Source: Chloroflexota bacterium (GTDB lineage Bacteria > Chloroflexota > Dehalococcoidia > Lucifugimonadales > JACPQL01). From it: a stretch of 64,000 nt of DNA. The stretch covers positions 1 to 64,000 of the forward strand of contig JACPQL010000026.1 in NCBI GenBank assembly GCA_016190445.1. Reading direction: 5' to 3'. The position numbers were made by a program, and so were the translations under genes. The notes beneath the pieces were generated by a model that was given only the letters and a program-made list of their open reading frames with translations, was not told the origin of the DNA and did no database searches. Below are positions 57,233 to 64,000 of the stretch, piece after piece (within the stretch, counting starts at the first letter, position 1; each line of letters opens with the position of its first letter).

Positions 57233-58687
57233 CTACCAGGAGGGCTCGCTGCGGCGGAAGGAGAGTTCCACCACACGGCGAGTGTCCGGGGTGACGCGGG
57301 CCCAGTGGGCTATGCGATAGCCCACCACCCAGGCGATGCCCTGCGGTGATACCACCAGCGGGACCCGGTCGCGCCAGGCGCGGGGCACCTTGGCATCCAC
57401 AAAAAAGTCCTGGAGGCGCTTGGGCAGCGACAGGCCCAGCGGGTGGAAGCGGTCACCCCTGCGCCGAGGACGTGCCAGAAGCTCCAGACCCACCGCATCG
57501 GCGTCCAGGGTGGCCCGGGCCAGCTCCTCAGAGCCTTGCTGGGCCTCATCCTGGGGAAGCACCCGCACCAGTACGCGCCATCCGTTCACCTCCGTCATGC
57601 CTGGTGAGACCAGGACTGTCTCGGCAGGCAGTGGAGGCAAGGGACAGACCTCCTCCGGGTCCGGGCCAAGAATGCACTCAGTGTAGCTGGTGGAGAACAC
57701 CACCCCTCCCGGCAGGGTGAGCTTCCTGCCTGGGGAGCCGTCCAGGAGCGCAGCCATGGCGTCCACATGCACCTGCTCCAGCGTATCCTCCTGTCCGTGC
57801 AGCTCTTCGTAGGCCATCTGGAGAAGGCGATGCCTTACGGAGGGATGAAGCCGGAGCAGCACGTCCCGGTCCAGGTGCATGGCGCCGGGGCTGCGCTGCA
57901 CCATGGCCTCTGGGTGCTGGGCGGCTGCCTGCTCCAGGTAGTCCTCGTCCTGGGCGACGGAGCGGGCCAGCCGCGCCATGGCCTGGAGCACCGCGGGGTT
58001 CAGCTCCCGCAGCTTCGGCACGATCTCGTGGCGGATGCGGTTGCGCGAGAAGCGCAGCGATAGGTTGGAGGGGTCTTCCCTGGGGGCGACGCCGGCCTCG
58101 CGGCAGGCAGCTCTGGTGCGGTCCCGGCTCACCTCCAGGAGAGGCCGGAACAGCCGGACCTCCAGGCCATGCTGGGGATCCCGCCAGGGGGCCATGGGCT
58201 GCATTGCACGCAGCCCCCGCATACCCGCTCCACGTACCAGGTGGAGGAGCACCGTCTCCACCTGGTCGTCCAGGGTGTGTCCCAGGGCCACCGTGTCCCC
58301 GCCCAGATCGTGGGCCGTGCGAGTCAAGAAGGCGTAGCGCAGGCGACGTCCCGCGTCCTCCAGGGAGAGGCGCCGGGACCCGGCCAGGGCGGGCACATCC
58401 TCGTGGCCCACGGTGAAGGGCATCCCCAGTGACGAGGCCAGCTCGCCCACGAACTGGGCCTCCTTCTCCGCTTCCCGGGGGCGAAGGCCGTGGTCCAGGT
58501 GGGCCACGTGGACGGCTATCCCCAGGGGCTGGCGCAGTTCCGCCAGGGCCAGGAGAAGTGCCACCGAGTCCTGGCCCCCTGAGACCGCCGCCACCAATGG
58601 CTGAGGCCGGTGGCACAGGCCATGGGCCTCCAGGGCCTTGCGCACGGCATCCCGGATGAGAGGCAGAGCATGGGTGGCTGTGGTCAC
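57233..58687 (-). CDS. tilS: tRNA(Ile)-lysidine synthase
   Basis: A 484-residue PP-loop ATPase that changes the CAU anticodon of a minor tRNA-Ile to lysidine. VAAVSGGQDSVALLLAL (P-loop SGGQDS at 36-41), HVAHLDHGLRP, RRLRYAFL, GHTLDDQVETVLLHLVRGAG and RNRIRHEIVPKL are typical. The C-terminal TilS domain includes RRRGDRFHPLG and KRLQDFFVDAKVPRAWRDRVPLV. I chose GTG 58687, four bases beyond the purF stop, because the family starts here; the open frame extends to 58828 inside purF. Complete and cytoplasmic. Confidence 0.95.
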   Translation of the reverse strand: MTTATHALPLIRDAVRKALEAHGLCHRPQPLVAAVSGGQDSVALLLALAELRQPLGIAVHVAHLDHGLRPREAEKEAQFVGELASSLGMPFTVGHEDVPALAGSRRLSLEDAGRRLRYAFLTRTAHDLGGDTVALGHTLDDQVETVLLHLVRGAGMRGLRAMQPMAPWRDPQHGLEVRLFRPLLEVSRDRTRAACREAGVAPREDPSNLSLRFSRNRIRHEIVPKLRELNPAVLQAMARLARSVAQDEDYLEQAAAQHPEAMVQRSPGAMHLDRDVLLRLHPSVRHRLLQMAYEELHGQEDTLEQVHVDAMAALLDGSPGRKLTLPGGVVFSTSYTECILGPDPEEVCPLPPLPAETVLVSPGMTEVNGWRVLVRVLPQDEAQQGSEELARATLDADAVGLELLARPRRRGDRFHPLGLSLPKRLQDFFVDAKVPRAWRDRVPLVVSPQGIAWVVGYRIAHWARVTPDTRRVVELSFRRSEPSW

Positions 58688-58691
58688 AGCA

Positions 58692-60158
58692 CTACCTGCC
58701 GGGGATGTGGGTGGGCTGAGTGGTAGATGGTTCCTCCACCTCCAGGGCCAGCTTGTCCAACTCCAGTTGCACTGGAATGGGGTAGTTGCCGGTGAAGCAG
58801 GCGTTGCAGAACCCTTGTGATGAACCACCCACAGCCCGGTGCAGTCCCTTCACGCTCAGGTAGCCCAGGGAGTCGGCGCCGATGAACTGACGCACCTCCT
58901 CAACGGTGCGCCCCGCGGCGATGAGCTCCCTCATGGTGGCCATGTCCACTCCCAGGGGGCAGGGATGTCGGATGGGCGGTGCGCAAACCCGCAGGTGCAC
59001 CTCCAGGGCGCCAGCGCGCCGGAGCAGGTTCACGACATGGGGTGTGGTGGTGCCTCGGACTATGCTGTCGTCCACCACCACCACTCGCTTTCCCCAAAGC
59101 ACCTCTGGCAGGGGGTTGAACTTCATCTGTACACCCAGGTCCCTGAGCCGCTGGTCAGGCTGGATGAAGGTCCTGCCTACATACCTGTTCTTTATCAGGC
59201 CCTCGGCGTAGGGTATGCTGGATGCCCGGGCGTACCCCACGGCGGCTGCGGTGGCCGAGTCCGGCACGCCTATGACAATGTCCGCCTCCACAGGGTGCTC
59301 GCGGGCGAGCTGGGCACCCATGGCCTGTCGCGCCTGGTGAACCAGCTTGCCGTCCAGGACGCTATCAGGCCGGGCGAAGTAGATGTGTTCGAAGACGCAC
59401 AGGGCGCGGCGGCTGGTGTCAACGGCCGGTGGTATGCTGGTGAGCCCGCTCTGGTCTATGAGCACCGTCTCCCCGGGCTCCACCTCCCGCAGGTACTGCG
59501 CCCCCACGTGGTCCAGGGCACAACTCTCCGAGGCCATAACCCACCCGCCCTCGCCCAGTCGCCCCAGGCACAGGGGCCGCACCCCCAGTGGGTCCCGGCA
59601 TCCCAGGAGGGTGTCCTTGGTGAGAATCACCAGGGAGTAGGCCCCCTGGAGCTGGCGCATGGCGTAGGCAAGCCGCTCCTGCCAGCCCCTCCCAGGCGCC
59701 CACGCCAGCATTTGGGCGATGACCTCTGAATCGGTGCTGGCGCTGAACCCCGCTCCCCACTCCTCCAGGGTCTTGCGGAGTGGCGCTGCGTTTACCACGT
59801 TGCCGTTGTGCCCCAGGGCAAGCTCTATCTCGGGTCCTTTGACAAGTACAGGCTGGGCGTTCTGGGGCCTGTTGGAGCCGGTGGTAGAGTAGCGGGTGTG
59901 ACCGATGGCGATGTGGCCGGTCAGGTGCTCCAGGTCTCTCTCATGGAAGGCCTGGCCCACCAGCCCCATGGCGGTGTGAATTCGGATGCCGGTCCCGTCG
60001 GCGGTAGCGATGCCGGCGGACTCCTGCCCTCGGTGCTGGAGGGCGTACAGACCGAAAAAAGCCACCCGGGCCACGTCACTGCCGGGTGCATACACTCCTA
60101 CGACGCCACATGCCTCCTGCGGATGCTCACACCCCCGAGTATATTCCAAAAGGGGCAC
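58692..60158 (-). CDS. purF: Amidophosphoribosyltransferase
   Basis: A 488-residue enzyme that makes phosphoribosylamine from PRPP and glutamine, the first step of purine synthesis. A 16-residue propeptide precedes the nucleophile Cys17 (QEACGVVGVY), which becomes N-terminal after processing. The glutaminase domain shows LQHRGQESAGIA, GHTRYSTTGS and ALGHNGNVVN; the PRPP-binding motif VVVVDDSIVRGTT and CAPPIRHPCPLGVDMA follow. The cysteines could support the iron-sulfur cluster found in many PurF proteins. Start GTG 60158 is 27 bp after the -10 box. tilS follows directly. Confidence 0.96.
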   Translation of the reverse strand: MPLLEYTRGCEHPQEACGVVGVYAPGSDVARVAFFGLYALQHRGQESAGIATADGTGIRIHTAMGLVGQAFHERDLEHLTGHIAIGHTRYSTTGSNRPQNAQPVLVKGPEIELALGHNGNVVNAAPLRKTLEEWGAGFSASTDSEVIAQMLAWAPGRGWQERLAYAMRQLQGAYSLVILTKDTLLGCRDPLGVRPLCLGRLGEGGWVMASESCALDHVGAQYLREVEPGETVLIDQSGLTSIPPAVDTSRRALCVFEHIYFARPDSVLDGKLVHQARQAMGAQLAREHPVEADIVIGVPDSATAAAVGYARASSIPYAEGLIKNRYVGRTFIQPDQRLRDLGVQMKFNPLPEVLWGKRVVVVDDSIVRGTTTPHVVNLLRRAGALEVHLRVCAPPIRHPCPLGVDMATMRELIAAGRTVEEVRQFIGADSLGYLSVKGLHRAVGGSSQGFCNACFTGNYPIPVQLELDKLALEVEEPSTTQPTHIPGR

Positions 60159-60184
60159 CTTCTTTCTGGAGAGTAGGCACCTAG

Positions 60185-60214
60185 ATTATATCGGCGTCGC
60201 CGCGTTGGGGTCAA
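60185..60214 (-). promoter_or_regulatory. purF promoter
   Basis: On the minus strand, -35 TTGACC (60209-60214), an 18-bp spacer and a perfect -10 TATAAT (60185-60190), leaving a leader of about 20 bases. Confidence 0.8.
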
Positions 60215-60754
60215 CGAAACGCACGGTCCGGGACACAGGAAGCTAGCCTGAACAAGCCAATAGGCGCGGGCGCTTGACACCAGCTTTGGGAGTATCTCTT
60301 CGGGGGAGCCTTCCAGGCTAGCGGAAGGAAATTGCGAAACAGTACCACGCAGTATTGGTAAGAATGTACCTATTGCATCCCCCGTACAATCCTCTAGACT
60401 ACTGCATCAGCGAAAAGAGAACACAGCGCCTTCCTCGCTGGCGCTATGCGTTGCGGGTCTCTGCTGGCTTGCAACGCAAGACCGCAGGGAGCGCAGGCGC
60501 CCGCCTGAAATATCGGCGCCCGACATAAGAAGCGCCGGCGACGATTGGTTGCAAGAAGATATCCCAAAATCCGTGCATGGGGGAGTGCATCAGAGGGGGC
60601 TTCGCCCCGGAGCTTGCCCTGAGCGCAGCCGAAGGGCCGGGGGTCTGGGGGGTGTCCCCCAGATTGCACTTTTCTCCCCCGCTCCCTTGGTAAGGGAGCG
60701 GGGGACACAGGGGGTGAGGGTTTTGGGACGGCTTCAAGTACAAGGAGGTCTCGT
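60215..60754. other. Gene-free region between purF and the activase gene
   Basis: No credible gene is present. The left part is unique and fairly AT-rich around 60330-60420; the right part is a MITE-like repeat (60555-60735). No clear promoter for the downstream gene was identified. Confidence 0.5.
60555..60735 (+). repeat. MITE-like dispersed repeat, copy E (with nested insert)
   Basis: Terminal inverted repeats GAAGATATCCCAAAA and TTTTGGGACGGCTTC bound a unit nearly identical to the one at 24311-24468, including CTCCCTTGGTAAGGGAG. It differs by an extra segment CTTGCCCTGAGCGCAGCC near 60611-60640, which looks like a nested short repeat. It ends 20 bp before the ATG of the next gene. Confidence 0.8.
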
Positions 60755-62863
60755 ATGGCAAATGCCCGGGTGCGTGTAGGCGTCCCCCACATGGGGCCCT
60801 ATTCATACCTGGCCAAGAAAGTCGTTGGTGAATTGCTCCGGGAGGTCGGCTGCGGACACATCAGTGTTGAGCCTGCCCCGCTGACTACCAGGAAAACGGT
60901 GTTGCGGGGCTGGCAGCTAATGGATGAGAACATGTGTCTCCCGGCCAAGATTACCCTGGGCAACATCCTGGAACTGGCCGACGCCAACGTGGATGCCGTC
61001 CTGGAGTGGGACGCTTGTGGGGACTGCCGTCAGAAGGTGTACCACATACTGCATCGCCGAGTAGTGGACCGCCTGGGGTTGTCTCTCAAGATCATCCCCC
61101 TGCGGGCCGATGGTTTGAAAAAGGGGCTTCAAGACCTCTCTCTGGACAAGAAACAGATCAAGGCGGTGGTCCGCGGTACACTTCGAAAGCTATGGGAGTA
61201 TGACCACCGTCTGATGCTGCGGCAGGCCAAACCCAAGCCCGGCGCTCCCAGGGTGGGCATCTGTGGCGAGATCTATACGGTGCTGGAACCCGCCGCCAAC
61301 CTGGACATTGTCAGGCGGCTGGAGGAGCAGGGCGCCCACGTCCACAACGCTCTGCCTCTGTCCCAATTCGTGCTCAAAGGCCTTCTTTCGGGCAGCCAGC
61401 GCAGGAAGTGGGCAATCATGCTTATCTACCTGGGCATGTGGCCAGAGGTCTGGAGATGGGCCATCAAAGGCCTCCGCCGTCCGGACGTGGACTACAGGCT
61501 GTGGAAGCAGGCCGAGGAAGAGACCGAGAAATACCTCCCCGAGTACACCATTGGCGGCCACGGCAAAGAGAGCATCACCTGGACAATCTACTATGCTCTC
61601 AGTGGCTACGATGGCGTCATCCACATTCTGCCTTTCCCCTGCATGCCAGAGGCCGCTGTATCTGCTCTGCTGGACGACGTCTCCCGCGACTACGGCATTC
61701 CCGTCAACCATCTGGTCTTTGACCAGCAGTTCGGCGAGCAGAACCTGATAACCCGCGCCGAGGCCATGGTGAACATGCTGCGCTTCCGCAAGGAGGGCAT
61801 GGACTCCATCCTCAAGGCGCGCGCCCCAGGCATGTGGCTGGGCGTGGATGTGGGCAGCAGCTCTACCAAGGCGGCCTTGCTGGACGGCAATACCCTTCAG
61901 GTGGTGGACTCTGAGTACCAGCCCACCTCGCGCGCTCCCATGGAGGCCCTGAAACGGGTGATGGCAGCGCTGCGTGCCCGCCACCCTGACCTGAAGATTG
62001 AGGGCATGGCCACCACAGGCTCGGGACGCCGCCTGGCCCGGGCGCTGCTGAGCGCTCCCCTGGCGGTGGACGAGATCACCTGCCAGACTGTTGCTTCCCT
62101 GCTCACGGCCTCTGGCGCCCGCTCCATCGTGGAGATCGGAGGTCAGGACAGCAAGTTCATCAGCTTGGACGAGTCGGGCATCCCCACATGGTTCAACATG
62201 AACTCCATCTGCTCCGCCGGCACGGGGGCCTTCCTCTCCTCCGCAGCGAGGGAGTTCAAAGTGCCTGTGGAGGAGTTCGGCAGCCGGTGCCGCTCCTGCT
62301 CCAGCCACGTCGCCGTCACAGGCCGTTGCGGCGTCTTCGCCGAGTCGGACATCGTCTCCAAGCAGCAGCTTGGCTACCCGGTGGACGCCATTATCAAGGG
62401 CATGTGCCACGCCCTGGCCCAGAACTTCGTCAACAACGTCTGCCGCGCCCGGGAGCCCCAGGCGCCCGTGCTCTTCACCGGCGGTGTGGCGCTCAATGGC
62501 GGCGTGGCTGATGCCTTCTCCGACATTCTGAAAACGGAGGTCATCGTCCACCCCCACGCCAAGGTCTCCGGCGCTATTGGCGCGGCCCTGGTAGCCATGG
62601 CCCGCCGTGCCACCGGCGGCACCGGCCTGGACCTGGCGGACATGGACATGGCCACCAGCACGCTGTCCTGCAAGGACTGCGCCAACGAGTGCGAGGTCTC
62701 CCTTATCCACCGCAAAGGCAGCATTGTGGCCGCTATGGGCACCAAGTGCGGCAAGTGGGAGGTGCTCATTGGCCGCCCCAGCGCCGACGCGCCCAAGACC
62801 TCGGAGGATGCTCACGCCCACCTGGGCGTGCCCAAGGAGAGCCTGCTAGTCCAGGAGGTGTAG
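60755..62863 (+). CDS. Fused DUF2229-like and acyl-CoA dehydratase activase protein
   Basis: A 702-residue cytoplasmic protein in two parts. Residues 1-355 resemble DUF2229 and the (R)-2-hydroxyacyl-CoA dehydratase subunit-related family (VGVPHMGPYSY, ENMCLPAKITLGN, EWDACGDCRQK, with cysteines that could hold a 4Fe-4S cluster). Residues 360-700 are a BadF/BcrA-type ATPase activase: GVDVGSSSTKAALLDG, ATTGSGRRLA, IVEIGGQDSKFISL, ICSAGTGAFL, the cluster loop GRCGVFAESDIVS, and GGVALNGGVADA. Such activases transfer electrons at the cost of ATP to dehydratases or benzoyl-CoA reductases. Known large homologues usually place the ATPase part first, so this order is unusual. The start follows AAGGAGGTCTCGT. 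Confidence 0.88.
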   Translation: MANARVRVGVPHMGPYSYLAKKVVGELLREVGCGHISVEPAPLTTRKTVLRGWQLMDENMCLPAKITLGNILELADANVDAVLEWDACGDCRQKVYHILHRRVVDRLGLSLKIIPLRADGLKKGLQDLSLDKKQIKAVVRGTLRKLWEYDHRLMLRQAKPKPGAPRVGICGEIYTVLEPAANLDIVRRLEEQGAHVHNALPLSQFVLKGLLSGSQRRKWAIMLIYLGMWPEVWRWAIKGLRRPDVDYRLWKQAEEETEKYLPEYTIGGHGKESITWTIYYALSGYDGVIHILPFPCMPEAAVSALLDDVSRDYGIPVNHLVFDQQFGEQNLITRAEAMVNMLRFRKEGMDSILKARAPGMWLGVDVGSSSTKAALLDGNTLQVVDSEYQPTSRAPMEALKRVMAALRARHPDLKIEGMATTGSGRRLARALLSAPLAVDEITCQTVASLLTASGARSIVEIGGQDSKFISLDESGIPTWFNMNSICSAGTGAFLSSAAREFKVPVEEFGSRCRSCSSHVAVTGRCGVFAESDIVSKQQLGYPVDAIIKGMCHALAQNFVNNVCRAREPQAPVLFTGGVALNGGVADAFSDILKTEVIVHPHAKVSGAIGAALVAMARRATGGTGLDLADMDMATSTLSCKDCANECEVSLIHRKGSIVAAMGTKCGKWEVLIGRPSADAPKTSEDAHAHLGVPKESLLVQEV

Positions 62864-62881
62864 GTCCTCTAGCAGGGTCTG

Positions 62882-63829
62882 ATGGCAACCGCTGTAGCCA
62901 CCAAACCATCCATACGTGGCGCCCTTGGCTGGGCGATGTACGACTTCGCCAACAGCATCTGGCCCATGAACGTCACCACCCTCTACTTCGCCCTGTGGGT
63001 GACGGATGACCATGGGGCAAAGGACATCGTGTACAGCTTTGCCCTTTCCGGCTCCATGCTAGGCGTGGCCCTCCTCTCCCCGATGCTGGGAGCAGGCGTT
63101 CCTTCCCACGGCGGTCCTCTTCCTGCTGTTCTCCCTACCGTGCTTCGTGCTGGTGAAGGACTGGCCCCGCGTGTGCCGTGGCGGTAGGCCTATATTCGGG
63201 AGGGCTACAAGCAGGTGGAGGCGACGCTGCGCCGTGTGCAACAGTATAGGAACCTGTTCCGGTTTATCATCGCCCGTTTCCTGTACGTGGACGCCATCAG
63301 CACAGTGACGTCCTTCATGGCAGTGTACACGGTGAAGGTCCTGGGGTTTACCGACAACATGAACCAGGCGCTTTTCGTGGTCGGCGCCGCCTTTGCCGTA
63401 CTGGGTGGGGCAGTGGCAGGACGGGTCGTCGACCGGATCGGTCCCAAGAGGACGTTGACAGCCGTCCTTTTGCTGTGGGCGGTGGTGCTCCTCGGCGCGG
63501 CCAGCACCTTCTATCGGCCAGCCTTCTGGGGCATTGGCGCCCTGGTTGGCTTCAGCCTGGCCTCCCTATGGACTTCTGACCGGGTCTTCCTCTTGCGGCT
63601 TGCCCCACCCGAGAGGCTTGGGGAGTTCTTCGGCCTGTTCGGCGTCATTGGAAAGCTGAGCGCGGTGCTGGGGCCGCTGCTGTGGGGTGGGACGCTACTG
63701 GCGCTGGAGGGCCTGGGCCAGGCGTCTTTCCGGGTGGCGATCCTTGTCCTGCTTTTGCTCCTCTTTGCCGGGATACTCGTGTTGCGCGGTGTGCGGGAGC
63801 CGAAGCCTTCCACAGAGGCGGGAGGTTAG
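62882..63829 (+). pseudogene. UMF1-type MFS transporter pseudogene
   Basis: Three pieces of one transporter are present. 62882 onward encodes the first helix region (LGWAMYDFANSIWPMNVTTLYF). From about 63096 a different frame encodes AFLPTAVLFLLFSLPCFVLV. From 63215 the original frame resumes with QYRNLFRFIIARFLYVDAI and the C-terminal half to RGVREPKPS. Between pieces one and two, most of helices 3-5 (roughly 80 or more residues) is missing, and a TAG at 63185 stops the first frame. UMF1/Atg22-like transporters have about 420 or more residues. A deletion plus two frame changes indicates a decayed gene. The third piece has about six hydrophobic helices and could still be translated. Confidence 0.75.
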
Positions 63830-63955
63830 CGCACATATAGACCGGCCTCTTCCGCGTAACCCCCACCCATCTGACGGTGGTACTCGCGCCCAATTCGCCA
63901 ATTGGGCTCATCTGTTTGCCCTGGCCGTCGAAGTCCAGGGCGTGTCCGCCACTGG

Positions 63956-63961
63956 TATAAT
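63956..63961 (+). promoter_or_regulatory. -10 box near the right edge
   Basis: A perfect TATAAT lies 32 bp before an ATG at 63994; it may drive a gene that continues outside the window. Confidence 0.4.
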
Positions 63962-63993
63962 GGGGCACCATCAGTACCGGCGGAGGGTGCGAG

Positions 63994-64000
63994 ATGGCGC
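63994..64000 (+). CDS. Possible start of a gene leaving the window
   Basis: ATG at 63994 is preceded by GGAGGG at 63982-63987, good ribosome-site spacing, and by TATAAT further up. Only seven bases lie inside the window, so nothing can be said about the product. Confidence 0.35.

Overview
The window is one contiguous stretch of high-GC bacterial chromosome. Several traits point to the phylum Chloroflexota, probably an uncultured Dehalococcoidia or SAR202-like lineage: lipoproteins with long Thr-Pro linkers after the lipobox, an ECF sigma/RskA-type anti-sigma pair, many CoA, flavin and amidohydrolase catabolic genes, and frequent short dispersed repeats. This placement is inference, because no rRNA or ribosomal marker is present.

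Layout. 0.2-3.2 kb: a dual-specificity-type phosphatase, an orphan hypothetical gene and guaB. 3.4-7.9 kb: a compact three-gene operon of a class III CoA-transferase, a fumarate-reductase-type flavoprotein and a gene read through an in-frame TGA at 6467. The TGA sits in a Sec-Gly-Ser-Cys motif, so this is a probable UGSC-family selenoprotein; a SECIS-like hairpin follows at the canonical distance. 8.0-13.3 kb: a small CxxC protein, two translationally coupled radical SAM/SPASM enzymes, an enoyl-CoA hydratase-like protein and a second flavoprotein. 13.3-19.6 kb: a repeat patchwork, glycerate kinase, two tandem M20 amidohydrolases and an enolase-superfamily dehydratase. 19.7-22.1 kb: a MATE-like exporter, an IS21 istB remnant and a hicBA toxin-antitoxin pair. 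22.2-24.2 kb: a TPP riboswitch followed by thiG-thiE-thiS. 24.5-32.3 kb: a small membrane protein, 2-oxoacid dehydrogenase E1 alpha/beta behind a strong promoter and a structured leader, a cysteine hydrolase, a DinB-like protein, a membrane-anchored sulfite-oxidase-type molybdoenzyme, an ArsB/NhaD permease and a CopD-like protein. 32.4-37.5 kb: lipoprotein, anti-sigma, ECF sigma, amidohydrolase, SDR and HpcH/HpaI aldolase.

37.6-50.7 kb is the most striking block: seven tandem, same-strand family 5 solute-binding lipoproteins with no permease or ATPase gene. Most have their own terminator and a shared promoter design. Four to five promoters carry a CRP/FNR-like TGTG-N8-CACA palindrome, and four also carry a TTTTC-N3-GAAAA palindrome. 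51.0-55.5 kb: a housekeeping run (unknown protein, M50 protease, tyrA, aroA, gmk). 55.5-57.1 kb: a lower-GC type II restriction-modification pair whose endonuclease has the BglII/BstYI active-site spacing. 57.2-60.2 kb: tilS and purF on the minus strand. 60.2-64.0 kb: a repeat element, a fused dehydratase-activase/DUF2229 protein and a degraded MFS transporter.

Taken together, the genes suggest a heterotroph that imports oligopeptide-like or other organic solutes through many binding proteins and degrades organic acids, amides and CoA esters. The TGA-recoded UGSC operon and the regulated binding-protein array are the two parts most worth following up.
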